A stretch of DNA of 64,000 nt from Orientallactaga sibirica (GCA_036365145.1 JAEOAD010002183.1:3559501-3623500); one strand, 5' to 3'; positions 32,761 through 46,000 are shown, numbered from the stretch's first letter. Numbers and translations: made by a program. The notes: a model not told the origin generated them from the sequence alone.

Positions 32761-32990
32761 GGCCTGGAGAGATGCCTTAGTGGTTAAGCGCTTGCCTGTG
32801 AAGCCTAAGGACCCCAGTTTGAGGTTCAATTCCCCAGGACCCGCATAAACCAGCTTCAGAAGGTGGCACATGCATCTGGAGTTTGTTTGCAGTGGCTGGA
32901 GGCTCTGGTGTGCCCATTCTCTTTCTGTCTATCTGCCTCTTATTCTTTCTGTCCGTCACTGTCAAATTAAAAAAAGAATTAAAAAAAGAA
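32761..32990 (+). mobile_element. Dipodoid tRNA-type SINE, sense
   Basis: GGGCCTGGAGAGATGCCTTA, GTGGTTAAGCGCTTGCCTGT and CATGCATCTGGAGTTTGTTT: a copy close to the young jerboa-type consensus that I remember. Confidence 0.92.
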
Positions 32991-33144
32991 AGGCATGTTA
33001 ATAAGAGATATACCAGTAAGTTGCACTTATTCAACTCTTCAGAAATTTACCATATGTTTCAGCACACATGTGACCATGTTCCAGGCTGTATTTTCCATAC
33101 TGAAGAATAAGGCAGTCTCCATGCTCACATTGTCATAGGGCAGG

Positions 33145-35341
33145 TGTTGCAGTCAGGTTTGCATTGCTGGCAGAAATCACCTGGCCAAGAGCAGTTTGTG
33201 GGAAAAAGGTTTATTTTGGTTTATAGGCTCGAGTGGAAGCTCCATAATGGCAGGGGAAAACGATGACATGAGCAGAGGGTGGACATCACTTCCTGGCCAA
33301 CATCAGGTGGACAACAGGAACAGGAAAGTGTGCCAAACACTGGCAAGGGGACACTGGCTATAATATCCATAAGCCCACCTCCAACCTCCAGGAGGCATTA
33401 ATTCCCAAATGTCCATCAACTGGGAACCTAGCATTTAGCACACTTAAGTTTATGGGGGACACCTGAATCAAACCATCACATTCCGCTCTTGGCACCCATA
33501 AACTGATAATGATCCATGATGTAAAATTCAATGCACTCAGTCCAATTTTAAAAGTCCCCATATTTTTTATCAATCTTAATTGTGGTAGTTTGAATATATG
33601 GCCCCCAATATATTCAGTGTTTTATTAGTTTGTAGTTTGAATCTGCAGCCACCTGGCTGGAGGCAGTGTCACTGGGTGGATCTTAGGGCATGGTGGTGGG
33701 TTTAGGATTTCAATCTAAAGATATGCAAAGTGGGCCTAGCTGGAGTTCCGAAAGTGTGCTGTGCTGTGTGGCTTTTGGCTTTCTCTCTCTTTGCCTGGTC
33801 TTTTAAGAGGGGGCCAACTTCTTCTACCATTATGAAACTTCCCATGGATTTGTAAGCTTCCATAAATATCCCTTTCTCCAAAGCTGTGCCTGGTCTGGAA
33901 GTTCATCTCAGCAAACCTGAAGCTGCCTGCTACACTAATGATGTTCAAACATTCCCATAATCCAAGGTCTTTTAACTGAGCCATAATACCAAAACTCCCC
34001 CCAAAACCTATAATGGCACAGAATAAACACTCAGAACTGCAAAAGATGGCACTAGGCATAGCAAAGAAATATTCAACCAATACAAGATTTAAACAGGCAA
34101 ACATCAAACTCTGTAGTTCCAAGTCCAACAACTCTAGTCAGTGAAAAGTCTCCAAGTCTGATAATTCTAACCAGCAACAAGTCTTTGGGGTTCCAATCCC
34201 GCTCCTCCAGCTAGGCTACTCACAGTCCTGGAAAGATTCATTCAGGGCCAGCAGCTCTCCTTGGCAGCCATCATGTGGTCCTGGCATCTCCACTGGGTCT
34301 CCATTGCAATTTACAGTTCATCTTCATGGCTCCATGCAGACATCCAGCAAACCTGCTTCACACTGCCTGTGGCCATTTCCAAAACACAAGACTGTGCTGC
34401 AAATTCAATGACCCTCTCTTTCTTGCATTTCTATACTCCATAATACCAGGTGGGGTGCCAGTTCATTAATCCAGAGGGAATAAAGCAGACTTTGAAGACC
34501 AGGACACTCCTTGAGCATTCAGTCCCCTTCAAAAGATTGCATTCTTCCTGTTGCCCCAATGTCCAGCTGGCTCAATCTCTCATACAATGGTTGTAATCTC
34601 TCATACAATTGCAGCTGAACAGGCAGCAGTTTTGGCCCAGGGATTTCATTTTTTCTGTGCCATATCCCTCTGCTCACACCAGTTTGTTTCTATGCAAAAC
34701 AACCCTGCACAAGTTCTCAGGACATGGGCATAACAACATAAACTGCTTCTGGCCCAGTCCAGGCATAGCTCTTTCTCAGCCTCACAAGACAAACCTCATA
34801 GACCATGGTTTTACTGCATTCAGGTCTTTCAACTTTGACCAGAATAGTCCATCAAGCTGTACTTACAGCACTACAAGGTGTCTCTTAGGCCAAGGTTTCA
34901 AATCCTTCCACATGCCTCTCAAAAGTCAGGTCCAAAAGGCCAAAGCCACAGTCAGGTGTTTAGCAGCAATGCCACTCCTCTGGTACCAACATTACTGTTG
35001 CAGTCAGGTTCACATTGCTGGCAGAAATCATCTGACCAAGAGCAGCTTGTGGGGAAAAGGTTTATTTTGGCTTACAGACTCGAGGGGAAGCTCCATGATG
35101 GCAGGAAAAAATGATGACATGAGCAGAGGGTGGACATAACCCCCTGGCCAATATAAGGTAGACAATAGCAACAGGAGAGTGTGCCAAACGCTGACAAGGG
35201 GAAACTGGCTATAATACCCATAAGCCCACCCCCAACAATACACTGCCTGCAAGAGGTGTTAATTTCCAAATCTCCATCAGCTGGGAACCTAGCATTCAGA
35301 ACACATAAGTTTATGCGGGACACCTGAATCAAACCAACACA
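33145..35341 (-). mobile_element. Near full-length MaLR-type provirus, antisense
   Basis: LTRs at 33145-33481 and about 34996-35341 flank a non-coding internal region. Five-bp flanks GCAGG (33140-33144) and GCAGA (35342-35346) are a one-mismatch duplication. The internal text (GCAAAGAAATATTCAACCAA, GGCCAGCAGCTCTCC) recurs in the element at 43076-46586. No gag or pol frame remains, as usual for MaLRs. It is split by the LTR at 33591. Confidence 0.85.
33591..33934 (+). mobile_element. MaLR-type solo LTR, sense, nested in the provirus
   Basis: Starts TGTGGTAGTTTGAATATATG and ends GCCTGCTACA. Flanks TTAAT (33586-33590) and CTAAT (33935-33939) are a one-mismatch TSD. Confidence 0.85.
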
Positions 35342-35499
35342 GCAGAAGTGATAAACAAGTAATTCCACAAGCAGTCTTCAGCAGTGCTAATGCTAGGAAG
35401 AAAGTCTTATGAAATGAACTGCTAAGGTGAACATGATAATATCAGATAGTATTGAAAAGAAAGGCCTTTTGAAGCTTTTTTTTTTTTTAGTGGAAAACA

Positions 35500-35735
35500 A
35501 AACAAAACAAAACAAAACAAAACAAAACAAAACACAGGTCCCAACAGTATCACAGCCAAGCATGGTGGCACCAGCCTTTAGAGATTTCTTTTTTCTTTTT
35601 CTTTTTTCAAGGTAGTGTCTCACTCTAGCTCAGGCTGACCTGGAATTCACTCTGTACTCTCAGGCTGGCCTTGAACTGACAGTGATCCTCACACCTAAGT
35701 GTTGGTAAAAGGTGTGCCACCACGTCTTGGCTAAT
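35500..35735. mobile_element. Head-to-head B1 fragments with (AAAAC)n
   Basis: An (AAAAC)n run at 35498-35533 precedes a B1 sense start (GCCAAGCATGGTGGCACCAG, 35554-35580). An antisense B1 follows immediately (CAAGGTAGTGTCTCACTCTA to GTGCCACCACG, 35587-35733). Confidence 0.75.
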
Positions 35736-35739
35736 ATAT

Positions 35740-35990
35740 ACATATATATGTTACTGAGAGCCTCCATTCATATACAATATATACCTTGATCATTATCCAA
35801 TTGTACAACTCTCCTTTATCTCCCTCCCTTATCCTTCTCTCCACTGAACCTCTTCTGTTCAACTGGTCCCTTTTTTATTTTGATGCCAAAACTTTTTTGC
35901 CTTTATATTATGCAGATTTGCATAGATCATTTCACAATGGCTGACTTTGTCTTTAATATTTCTCTATTAAGATCTGAGATGCTATAATCT
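35740..35990 (-). mobile_element. L1 3' UTR fragment, antisense
   Basis: CATTCATATACAATATATAC and CTCCTTTATCTCCCTCCC, then CTGTTCAACTGGTCCC, parallel the L1 3' UTR copies at 36417, 43452 and 46890. Confidence 0.55.
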
Positions 35991-36416
35991 ATCCAGGCTG
36001 CTATGAAGCACACTTTAGATTAGGAAACTTGTAAATCAATGTTGCTAGCAGCTCTGGAGGCTGGCAAGCCCAAGGTTAGGCACTGGCAGATTTGGTATCT
36101 GGTCAGACCTTGTTCTCTGCTTTGAAGAAAGTACTTAAGTCTGGCATCACATCCTCATGTGGTGGAAGGAGCATGCCAGCTCCCTTCAACCTCTGTTAGA
36201 AGGGAACCAATTCTATAATAATGACTAGTCACTTCCCCAAAGACCTCTCTGCTTTTCTTCTCGTGTGCTTGTTTGTGGTATATGTGTGAGCATGTGTATG
36301 TGGTGTATGTGTTATGTATGCATATGTTATGCACAAGTGTATTTGGATGCTCATATATGTGTGGATGTGTGGAGGAGAGGTCAATGTCAGATTTCTTCCT
36401 TATTTGCTTTCCATCT

Positions 36417-37265
36417 TATTTTTTTAACTTTTTATTGACAACTTCCTTCATATAGACAATATGCCATGATTGTAATTCCCTCCTACAACTCTCCCTTTTC
36501 TCCCTCACAAATTTCCTCTCCACTTAGTCCCTTCTTCTTTCCAACTAGTCTCTTTTCTAACTTGATGTCATCATTTCCTCTCCTATTATTCAGTTCTTGT
36601 GTAAGTGGCATCAGCCTCTTGGAGGTTGTGAATATCCAAGGCCAATTTGTGACTAGAAGACAGTATTGTGAGCACTTCCCCCCTTCCTTGGCCCTTGCAT
36701 TCTTTCCTTTACCTCTTCTGCAATGGTCACTGAGTCTTGGAGGTTGTGATTGAGATGTCTCAGTGCTAAACACTCCACTGTCACTTCTCAGCACTTTGGT
36801 GGTTTTGAGTCTCCCCAGTAGTGATGGCCATCTGAAGAGAAAGAAGTGTTTCTAACCAAAAGCGAGAGTAGTATTAATATATGAGCATAAATATAAGTGT
36901 TTAGAGGGCAGTTTGGTGGGCATAATATATCTATTTAGCCAGGTAACAGTAGTAGTTTCCCCCTAGGGCTTATGACCTCCCCAGCTATAGGTTTTTGACT
37001 AGGCTTTCAGTACCAGGCATGAATTCCATCCCAAGAGTGGGCCTCAAGTTCAATCAGAGCAGCTGTTTTTTTCCCATAATTTACATGTCACCATTGCATC
37101 AGTTGGTATATTTGATCTGGCCAGGTATAAAGCTTGCAGGGTCCATTGCTGGTTAAGACTATTGATGACTTTTCTCCCTCAATAGGCTGCATGGATCATT
37201 CCAGCCTCCTGTCAGCTAGTTGATAAGGATGAGGCTTCCAGCTCAGCTCCAGCTTGACTTCTCAG
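36417..37265 (-). mobile_element. L1 3' UTR, antisense, 5'-truncated
   Basis: Starts TTTTTTTAACTTTTTATTGA and continues GTGACTAGAAGACAGTATTG, GGCAGTTTGGTGGGCATAAT and GTTTTTGACTAGGCTTTCAG. It is colinear with 43452-44280. The small frames here are non-coding. Confidence 0.7.
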
Positions 37266-37274
37266 TGATTTCCA

Positions 37275-37490
37275 CCTGATTTTCAAGACAGTGTTTCTTG
37301 CTGAACTCACTAATTCAGGTAGATTAGCCAACTAGTGAGCCCTAAAGGGTCTACCTGGCTTTGCCTCACCAGAACTGGGCTTATAGGCATTTGTAGCCAT
37401 GTCTGGCATTTTACTTTGATCCTGGGGATCTGAATTCAGGCCCTTATGCTTGTGCAGCACACTTTACCCACCAAGCCATCTCCTCAGCCC
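37275..37490 (-). mobile_element. B4/RSINE-like SINE, antisense
   Basis: CAAGACAGTGTTTCTTGCTG to CACCAAGCCATCTCCTCAGC; same composite type as 29946-30152. Confidence 0.55.
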
Positions 37491-38317
37491 AGGACTCGCT
37501 TAATACTATTACGCTGGTATTGGATTCCCACATATGAACTGGAGTAGGGCACCAACATTTGGACCACTGCAAATATGTACTTCTGGTATACTCTCCCCAA
37601 TGAAGCAGGGTCCCTATGTATGAAGAGAGGTGAGGACAGCAAAGGTGAGGACATCCTCCTGAGTTTTTAGCATTCAGTAAGCCTGTGCCCCAGGCTGTGA
37701 CCTTCAGGCTTGCTTCTTAACTTTCTCCACTCATTGGGTTGGATATAGTGGCTAGGGATATCTATGATGGGAGATGGAGGGGGGAGAACAAGACAGATGG
37801 CCAGGCTTCATCTTGGAGGGCCTTTAAAGCCCACGGTGGTGAATGGTCTTACATTCTAAATGAAAGTAACATAGTCACCTTGGAAATATATACAAAAGAA
37901 TGTCAGAGGGAGGCATGCTTCTCATCACCTCTACACATATTATATGGATAGAAACCTTATAATAATAGTGCCCATGTTATTTCCTTTTTATGTTTCCTAT
38001 TGTGCTCTAGCACAGTCCATCTGAAACAGTCACTGTAGTGTTCTGAATGACAGGTTTTCTGTCATATACCTATGGAAATCATCTTGCAGGTGACTTTTGG
38101 TCCTTACAGTTGAACATTTGTCTATTTCTTTTCTCATGTTAATTCCATTATTATTTTTTTCCATTCTTTCCCTGGGTACACTGATATTTGCTGACATTTT
38201 AGGAAACTGTTGTTCTCTCTTAAAGATGTGTTGGTGCTGTGCATATTATTTCTTTGGGTTTTCCTTTCCCAAGCTGGTTTCTCAAGAATGATATTTTGTT
38301 CTCTGCCTTCTCCATTG

Positions 38318-38652
38318 TAGTGGTTGCCATCTCATTCCTGGGATAAAACACATGACCAGAAGCAGCTTATGGAAGAAAAGGGTTTATTTCAGACTTATAG
38401 TTTCAGAGGCAGAAAGCATGGCTGAGCAGAATCACATCTTTTCACATACCAGGGGCAGGAAGGGATTAGCAAAAGTGAGCTAGTTCTGGCAAGGGGTGCT
38501 TTGGCTATAACACCTCCAGACCCACCCCAAGTGACATACCTTCTTCAGCAAGGCTCCACCTCTCCAACTGCCACAGCCTGAGGATTGTGTACAAGGCTTA
38601 ATCACAAATACATGAGGCTATGGGGGACATTTACATTCAAACTACCATACCC
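38318..38652 (-). mobile_element. MaLR-type LTR, antisense
   Basis: GGGATAAAACACATGACCAG, AAGGGTTTATTTCAGACTTA and GGGGGACATTTACATTCAAA. Confidence 0.75.
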
Positions 38653-40282
38653 ATGTAGCACTGGAACTTGTAGGCAGGCTGTGCTGTGGTCTGGAATTCA
38701 AAGGGGACTGGTATAAATATCTGAATAAATTTCAAGATAACACAATCAACTAAATATAATCAGCTGTCCAGTATGAAAAGACCAGAGACCAATCACAAAT
38801 CTATGATGTCACAAATCCCTTTGAGGCAGCAAATGCAGGGAAGGCTTGGAAACCTAGGACTTCACTTAGCTTGGGTATGAAACACACTCTTAGCAATGCC
38901 CTTAGTAAACCCACTCACCCTGGCTCCCTTTAGGGTATGAGCACCCAAAATTTCCAACTTTCTAATGTAGGTAGAGGACCAGGCCTAGTGAGCTTTTGGT
39001 CCAGACATATGTCTGTTATGGTAGCTGTTCCACTCTAGCCCACCCCGTGTCCTCCAGTAGAGCCACTGTTGCTATGTTCTTGTCAAGACAAAGGAATTCT
39101 CACCAGATGTCCAAGCCCCAACACAAAACAAGTAACACAGGAAACAAAGTCACTATTTACCCACCAAGTATGCCTAATCCCATATTGAAGCCTCCAATGA
39201 GAACTACTTAGAGTAAACTCCAGACAATTCCAAAACATGATCATGATAAATATGTACAACAAACTTAAAGGAGACATGAACAAATGCCTGAGTTAAATAC
39301 AAGAGAATCAACTAAAAGAACTCACTAGGCAATTGAATGAATTCAAAGGGGACGGGTATAAATATCTGAATAAATTTCAAGATAACACAATCAATTAAAT
39401 ATAATTAGAAAGTCAAATCAAGAAATGAAAAGGAATTCAATCAAGGGACAGAGACATTAAAAAAAACTCAAATAACAATAAAAACAAATAACTCCACTAA
39501 AATGTTCCCAGAAAAGCCATACCAATAGAATCAATCATGTGGAGGACAGAGTATCAGGGCTTGAGGACAAGGCACAGGATTTAGCTTGGGAGCCAAAATC
39601 AATGACAAATTTTAAAAAATACATGAGTAAAACATGAGAGAAATGTGGGACATCTTAAAAAGACCAAATGGTTGAATCATGGGCATACAAGAGGAGAAGA
39701 ACTTCAGGTCAAATAAAATGTTTTCAATAAAATTATAGAAGAAAAATTTCAAAATCTTATGAAAAAGAGGCCCATCCAAGTACAAGAGGCATATAGAATG
39801 CCAAATAGACAGGACCATAGATGACATTCCCCACATCACAGTACAGTTAAAACACGAAACACAGAAAACAAAGAGTACTAACAGCTAGCTACAAGAGAAA
39901 AATAGCTCATCACTTACAGAAGGAAGAATATCAGAAAAACATAAGATTTTTCAAAGCCAGAAGAGCTTCTAATGGAGTATTTCAAATATTGAAAGATCAC
40001 AGATGCCAACTCAAATTACTATACCCAGCAAAATCACCCCTCATCATAGAGGAGAAAGAAAAATGTCCCGGGACGAAATTTAGCTAAATGAAATATGACC
40101 ACTAAGTCAGATATACAGAGACTGCTGTATGGAATACTTTGCACTGAATAAAAAGAATAAACATGTTTAAGAGTACATGGAGAAAAAAATCAAAACTATC
40201 AGTAATTAAAGTGAATGAAGATCAAGAAAACATCAAACTCCACAAAATCATCAACAAGACAGGGATTAACTCAAACCTTCCA

Positions 40283-40785
40283 GTAATGTCTATAAATATC
40301 AATGGACTCAACTCCCTAGCCAAAAGACACAGAATAACAGGCTGTATCAGAAAGCAAGATCCATCCTTTTGTTATCTTCAGGAAATCCACTTTATTGTGC
40401 CAAAAAGAAATGACACCTTAGGGTCAAAGGATGGAAAGAGATATTCTAAGCAAATGGAGCTAGGAAAAGAGGGAGTGTGATTATATTGATATCTGACAAA
40501 TCAGACTTTATACCAAAAGTCAGAAGAGATAAATAAGGCCACTTCATAGTAATCAAAGGAACAATTCACCAAGAAGATGTTATAATCCTAAACATATACA
40601 CATCTAACACAGTTGTACTAAATTTTATAAAGCAAAATCTACTAGACAAGCCAGGCGTGGTGGTGCATGCTTTTAATCCCAGCACTCGGGAGGCAGAGGT
40701 AGGAGGATCGCCGAGAGTTTGAGGCCACCCTGAGACTACATAGTGAATTCCAGGTCAGCCTGGACCAAAGTGGGACCCTACCTCG

Positions 40786-40820
<35 letters not shown>

Positions 40821-41225
40821 ACTAGACATAAAGCCAGACATAAATCCCAGTTCAATAATAGTGGGTGACTTCAATGCCCAACAATCACCAATGGACAGAT
40901 CATCTAAGCAAAATTTAAACAAACAGTGGAGCTGAGTGACACCATAGATTAAATGTACTTAACAGACAAGTACAGGGAATTCCACCCAAACTCTACAGAA
41001 TACACATTCTTCTCAGCAGTTCATGGAACCTTCTCTAAAATAGTTCACATATTACGACACAAAGCAAGTCTCTAAAAATTCAGGAAAACTGAAATAACTC
41101 TTTGTATTTTATCTAACCACAATGCAATAAAGCTAGAAATTTATTGAGAAACAACAGAAAATACATAAACTCCTAGAGATTGAACACATACTATTGAACA
41201 ATGAATGTGTTGTTAAAGAAATCAA
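40283..41225 (+). pseudogene. L1 ORF2 endonuclease region, broken
   Basis: Begins MSININGLNSLAKRHRITG, the conserved N terminus of L1 ORF2 (APE-type endonuclease). GDFNA follows at about 40864 after the B1 insertion. Frameshifts separate the blocks. Confidence 0.88.
40643..40818 (+). mobile_element. B1 SINE, sense, long poly-A
   Basis: GCCAGGCGTGGTGGTGCATG to CTACCTCG, then about 35 A's. The long tail suggests a recent insertion. Confidence 0.93.
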
Positions 41226-41400
41226 AGCCAGATGTGGTCATGCATGCAAATAATCCCAGCACTTGAGAGGCAGAGGTGGGAGGATTGCTGTGAGTTTGAA
41301 GCCACCCTGAGACTACACAGTGAATTCCAGATTAGCCTGGGTTAGAGTAAAACGTTACCTGGAAAATCCAAAAATAAAATAAAATAAAATAAAAAATAAA
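41226..41400 (+). mobile_element. B1 SINE, sense
   Basis: GCCAGATGTGGTCATGCATG, TAATCCCAGCACTTGAGAGG and an (AAAAT)n tail. Confidence 0.9.
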
Positions 41401-42342
41401 AATCAAGACAGAAATAAAAAAATTGCTAGAATTGAATGACAATGAAACCAACATACCAAACCCCATGGGACACAACAAAGGGAGTCTTAAGAGGAAAGTT
41501 TATAGCTCTAAATGACTACATTACAAAAATAAAGACATCTCAAATAAATAACAATCTACCTGAAGGCCTTGGAAAACAAGAATAGTCCAAACTCAAATGT
41601 TCCAGATGGAAAGAAATAATCAAGATCAGGGTGGAAACCAATAGAAATGCAGAAAAAAATGAAATAATTAATGAAACAAAGAGCCGATTCTTTGAAAAGA
41701 TAAACAAAGTTGATAAATTCTTAGAACAAATTTGTTAAAAGAAGAAGATAGAAGACCATAATCAACTAGATTAAAGATGAAAAAGGAGTTATTACAATAG
41801 ACTCCAATGAAACTGAATCATAAGGACATATTTCAAAAATGTATATTCCACCAAATTAGAAAATATGAAAGAAATGGATGAATTTCTTAACACATATGAT
41901 AAATCAAACTTAAACCTAGAAGAGATAAATAATTTAAGTAGATATCAAGTAATGAGATTGAAACCACAATTAAAAATCTCCCAACCAAAAAAAAAAAAAA
42001 ATGCCCAGACCCAGATGGATTCACTGCTGAATTCTACTACACTATTATAGAAGATCAGAAATATGGCTTCTCAAGCTATTTTACAAAACTAAAAAGGAGG
42101 GAAAGCTTCCTAACTCCTTCTATGAAGCTAGCATTACACTAATAGCAAAATCAGACAGAGACACAACAAAAAAAGAAAATGATAAACCAATATCTCTGAA
42201 GAACTAGATGCAAAAATTCTCAATAAAATTCTGACAAGTCATATTTAAAAAACATATAAAAATATCATCCACCATGATCAAGTAGGTTTCATTCCAGGTA
42301 TGTAGGGATGGTTCAACATACACATATCAAAAATATTTTGAA

Positions 42343-42500
42343 AGGCCAGGTGTGGTGGCACACACCTTTAGTCCCTGCACTTGGGGGGCAGAGGTAGGAG
42401 GGATTGCTGAGAATTTGAGGCCACCCTGAAAATACAGAGTGACTTCCAGGTCAGCCTGAGCTAGAGTGAGACCCTACCTTGAAAAAACAAAACAAAAAAA
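42343..42500 (+). mobile_element. B1 SINE, sense
   Basis: GGCCAGGTGTGGTGGCACAC to GAGACCCTACCTTG with an AAAAC-rich tail. Confidence 0.92.
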
Positions 42501-43075
42501 TTGATATATTATCTATATGTATGGAAGTGGTATATGAAGTTAAAAAAAAAGAAATCCCTTGAAAAACCAAAAAAATCAATAATCATATTACATCATGAAT
42601 ATAAATAGAATATAAATAGAACTAAGGACAGAAATCTCATGATCATCTCAATAGATGCAGAAAAGGCTTTCAACATACAACACTGGATAAAAACACTGGA
42701 GAGCCTGGGATGGAGGGAGCTTATCTCAATGTAAAAAAGACAATCTATGACAATCCTAAAGCCCATATCATACTAAATGGGAGAAAACCTGAAGAAGTCC
42801 CACTAAAATCTGCAACAAGACAAAGGTGTCCACTCTCCCCATGGCTATTTAACATAGTACTTGAAGTCTGAGCTACAACAATTGACAAGAGAAAGAAATA
42901 GAAGGAATACAAATTGGAAAGGAAGAAGCCAAACTAGGCTTATTTGCAGATGATATGATTCTATACTTAAGCGACCCTAAAGTTTCCACCCAAAACTACT
43001 AGAACTGATCACCGTTTTGGGGAAAGTGACAAGATATAAAATTAATGCACAAAAATCAGTAGCCTTCTTATATGC
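42501..43075 (+). pseudogene. L1 ORF2 reverse-transcriptase region, broken
   Basis: Contains recognisable RT blocks: an IDAEKAF-like segment near 42650, a PLSPWLFN-like segment near 42833, and the catalytic FADD codons at 42943-42954 ([14 protein letters not shown]). Frames are interrupted. It is cut at 43071-43075 by the MaLR insertion. Confidence 0.88.
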
Positions 43076-46000
43076 TGTTGCAGTTAGGTTTGCATTGCTG
43101 GCAGAACTCACCCAGCCAAGAGCAGCTTTTGGGAAAAAAAAAAAAAAAGGTTTATTTTGGCTTACAGACTTGAGGGGAAGCTCCATAATGCAGGGAAAAC
43201 AATGGCATGAGCAGAGGGTTTCCACTGGCCAAAAAGGTACTAGAACTGATCAAACACTTTGGGGAAAGTGACAAGATATCCAAAATTAATCTCCATCAGC
43301 TGGGAAAATCAGGACCCTAAGTTTATGGGGGACACCTGAATCAAACCACCCTGACCCCCATAAACTAATATAAATGATATAAAATGTTGCATTCATCTAG
43401 GTTTAGAAGCATATTTTTTATCAATCCTAATGAACTATACCCATAAGCCAAGAGCAGCATTTTTTAAAAATTTTTATTGACTTTTAAAAAAAAAAAAACC
43501 CAATATTTTTATTTTTAGGCTCCATCATATCCCCTCCCTTTCTCCCTTAGTCTCTCTCCTAATTTGATGACATCATCTTTCTCTTCTATTTTGAGGGTCT
43601 TGCACTGCAAGATCATGGATATCGAGGCCAATTTCTGTCTGGGCAGCTGCATAGTAAAACAATCCTTCCTTTGGCTCTTCCATTCCATCCGAATGGTCCC
43701 TGAGCCACTGGAGGATGTGACAGAGGTGTTTCAGGTGGCACTCCTCCATCCCTTCTTCTCATATGTTGCCTTTTGTGTCATCCCAGTGGTCATCACCATC
43801 TGAAAAGAGAAGCTTCTCTAGCCCAACATGAACAAGTGTAGTGTCCCCAGAGCAGCTTGGTGGGAATAATATATACATTTAGGACATGAGCAGGCTTATA
43901 CCCCCAAGGCTCATGGCCTCACCTACCATAGACTTTTACTTAGGTTTTTCAGTGTAGAGAGGGCCTTCAGTCCAACATGGAGCACTTGGTTACCCCAAGA
44001 GGATGCCACTATTGGTTCAGTCATTGGGCCCCTGGCCAAGCTTGAATATTCAGCATCCACTATTTTCACTGTTGGAGGTGTTAACGCTGCATGCAGTGCA
44101 GCAAGTCTCAGTTGGCAGCTGGGAAGGTTTTCTGCTCAGCACCATTCAGTGTCCTTGCCTCTCAGGCATGAAGTTTAGGGGGGACACCTAGGGAAACCAA
44201 GGGCTTTGGCAAAAGCCAATGTTTTCCACCCCTGACAACATCTCACTGGAAGGAGTTCCATCCCAGGTACTGAAAACTAATAACAGTCATAAATATTAAA
44301 AAATGCAATTTTACATATGTCTTATTGATCTATCTTGAGTTTAGATTGTCCCCATATTTTTTATCAATCCTTAGGCCATTCCCCTCCCTGATGTTCTACT
44401 TATATATGTGTATAATCTTAAGTCCTTCCCTTTCTTCCCTCCCTTATAGCCTTTTACAAGCTTACTGGTTTTTTTTTTTGAGTTCCAGTTCATACACAAA
44501 AAATAATCCACATATGAGAGAGAAAAAGCCTGGGTTACCAAACTAAATAATCCTTTCCAGATCCATCCATTTCCCTGCAAAACAAAACAAAAAACTCCAT
44601 TGGTAAATGTAACAACTTTATTAACCATCTGGAAAAGATTTCCTAGCTATTGTGAATAGAGCAGCAATAAACATGGTTTTGCAAAAGAAAGTCCTCTATA
44701 GGAGTCAGCTGGATCATATGGTAAATCTATTTTTGTCTCAAGAAACACACTGATTTCCACAGTGGCTGGACCAAACATTCACCAACAGTGTAGAAGTGTT
44801 CCTGTTTTTCCATCCAGTCCAACACTTATTGTCATTTGTTTTCTTGATGGCAGCCATTCCATGAGTGACATGGAATCTCAAAGTGGTTTTAATTTGCATT
44901 TCCCTGATGGCTAAGGATGTAGAACATTTTTTTAGATGTTTATATGCCATCTGTATTTCAAGCCCATTTTTTAACTGGGTTGTTTGAATTCTTGTTATTC
45001 TGTTTTTTGAGTTCTTTGTATATTCTGGATATTAATCCTCCAGATGAATAACTGGCAAAAGATTTTCTCCCATTCTGTAGGTTGTCTTTTTGCTCTATTC
45101 ACAGTGTCCTTTGCTGTACAAAAGCTTTGTAATTTTATAAGGTCCCCTTTTGTTCTCTGAGCAAAGTTATATTCAGAAATCTATTCCAATATTTTGAAGA
45201 GGCATTTTCAGAGTTTCAGGTCTGATATTAAGGTCCCTGATCCATCCAAGATTTTTTAACTAGCCAAAAAATCATAATGGCACAGAATGCATTGGCATAG
45301 CAAAGAAATATTCAACCAATACAAGATTTGAAACAACCAGGGCAAACATCAAACTCTGTAGCTCCAAGTCCAACAACTCTAGCCAGTGACAAATCTCCAA
45401 GTCCAATAATTCTAACCAGCAACAAGTCTCTGGAGTTCCAATTCTGCCCCTCCAGCTAGGCTCCTCACAGTCCTGGAAAACTTCATCTGGGGCTGGCAGC
45501 TTTCCTTAGTAGCCATCTTGTGGTCCTGGCATCTTCACTGGGTCTCTACTTCAACCCACAGTTTGTCCTCATAGCTCCATCGGGTCTCCATGCAGGTAAT
45601 CCTACTTCACACTTCCTATGGCCATTTCAAAACACAAAACCATGTTGCAAATTCAATGACCTTCTCTTTCCTGCATTCCTTATACTCCATAATACCAGGT
45701 AGGGTGGTTTGTTAATCCAGGGGGGAATAAAGCTGACTTTGAAGAACAGGATACTCCTTGAGCATTCCCCTTCAAAAGATGGCATTCTTTCTATTGTCCC
45801 AATGCAGTTCAGCTGGGCCAATCACAATAGTTGTTTCTCATACAGTTGCAGCTGAATGGGCAGCAGTTTTGGCCCAAAGATTTCTTTCTGTGCCATATCC
45901 TCCCCACACACTAGCCTGTTTCTATGCACTGCAACTCTGCACAAGTTCTCAGGACATGGGCATAACTGAAAGCCTCTCACATAAACTGCTTCTAGCCCAG

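Noticed and set aside
34609..35139. 176-codon plus frame at 34.6-35.1 kb
   Set aside because: It reads through the reversed MaLR internal region and LTR; the same text at 45.8-46.4 kb is not open in the same way.
40163..43070. L1 frames as functional genes
   Set aside because: Clear endonuclease and RT motifs, but broken by stops, frameshifts and at least five insertions.
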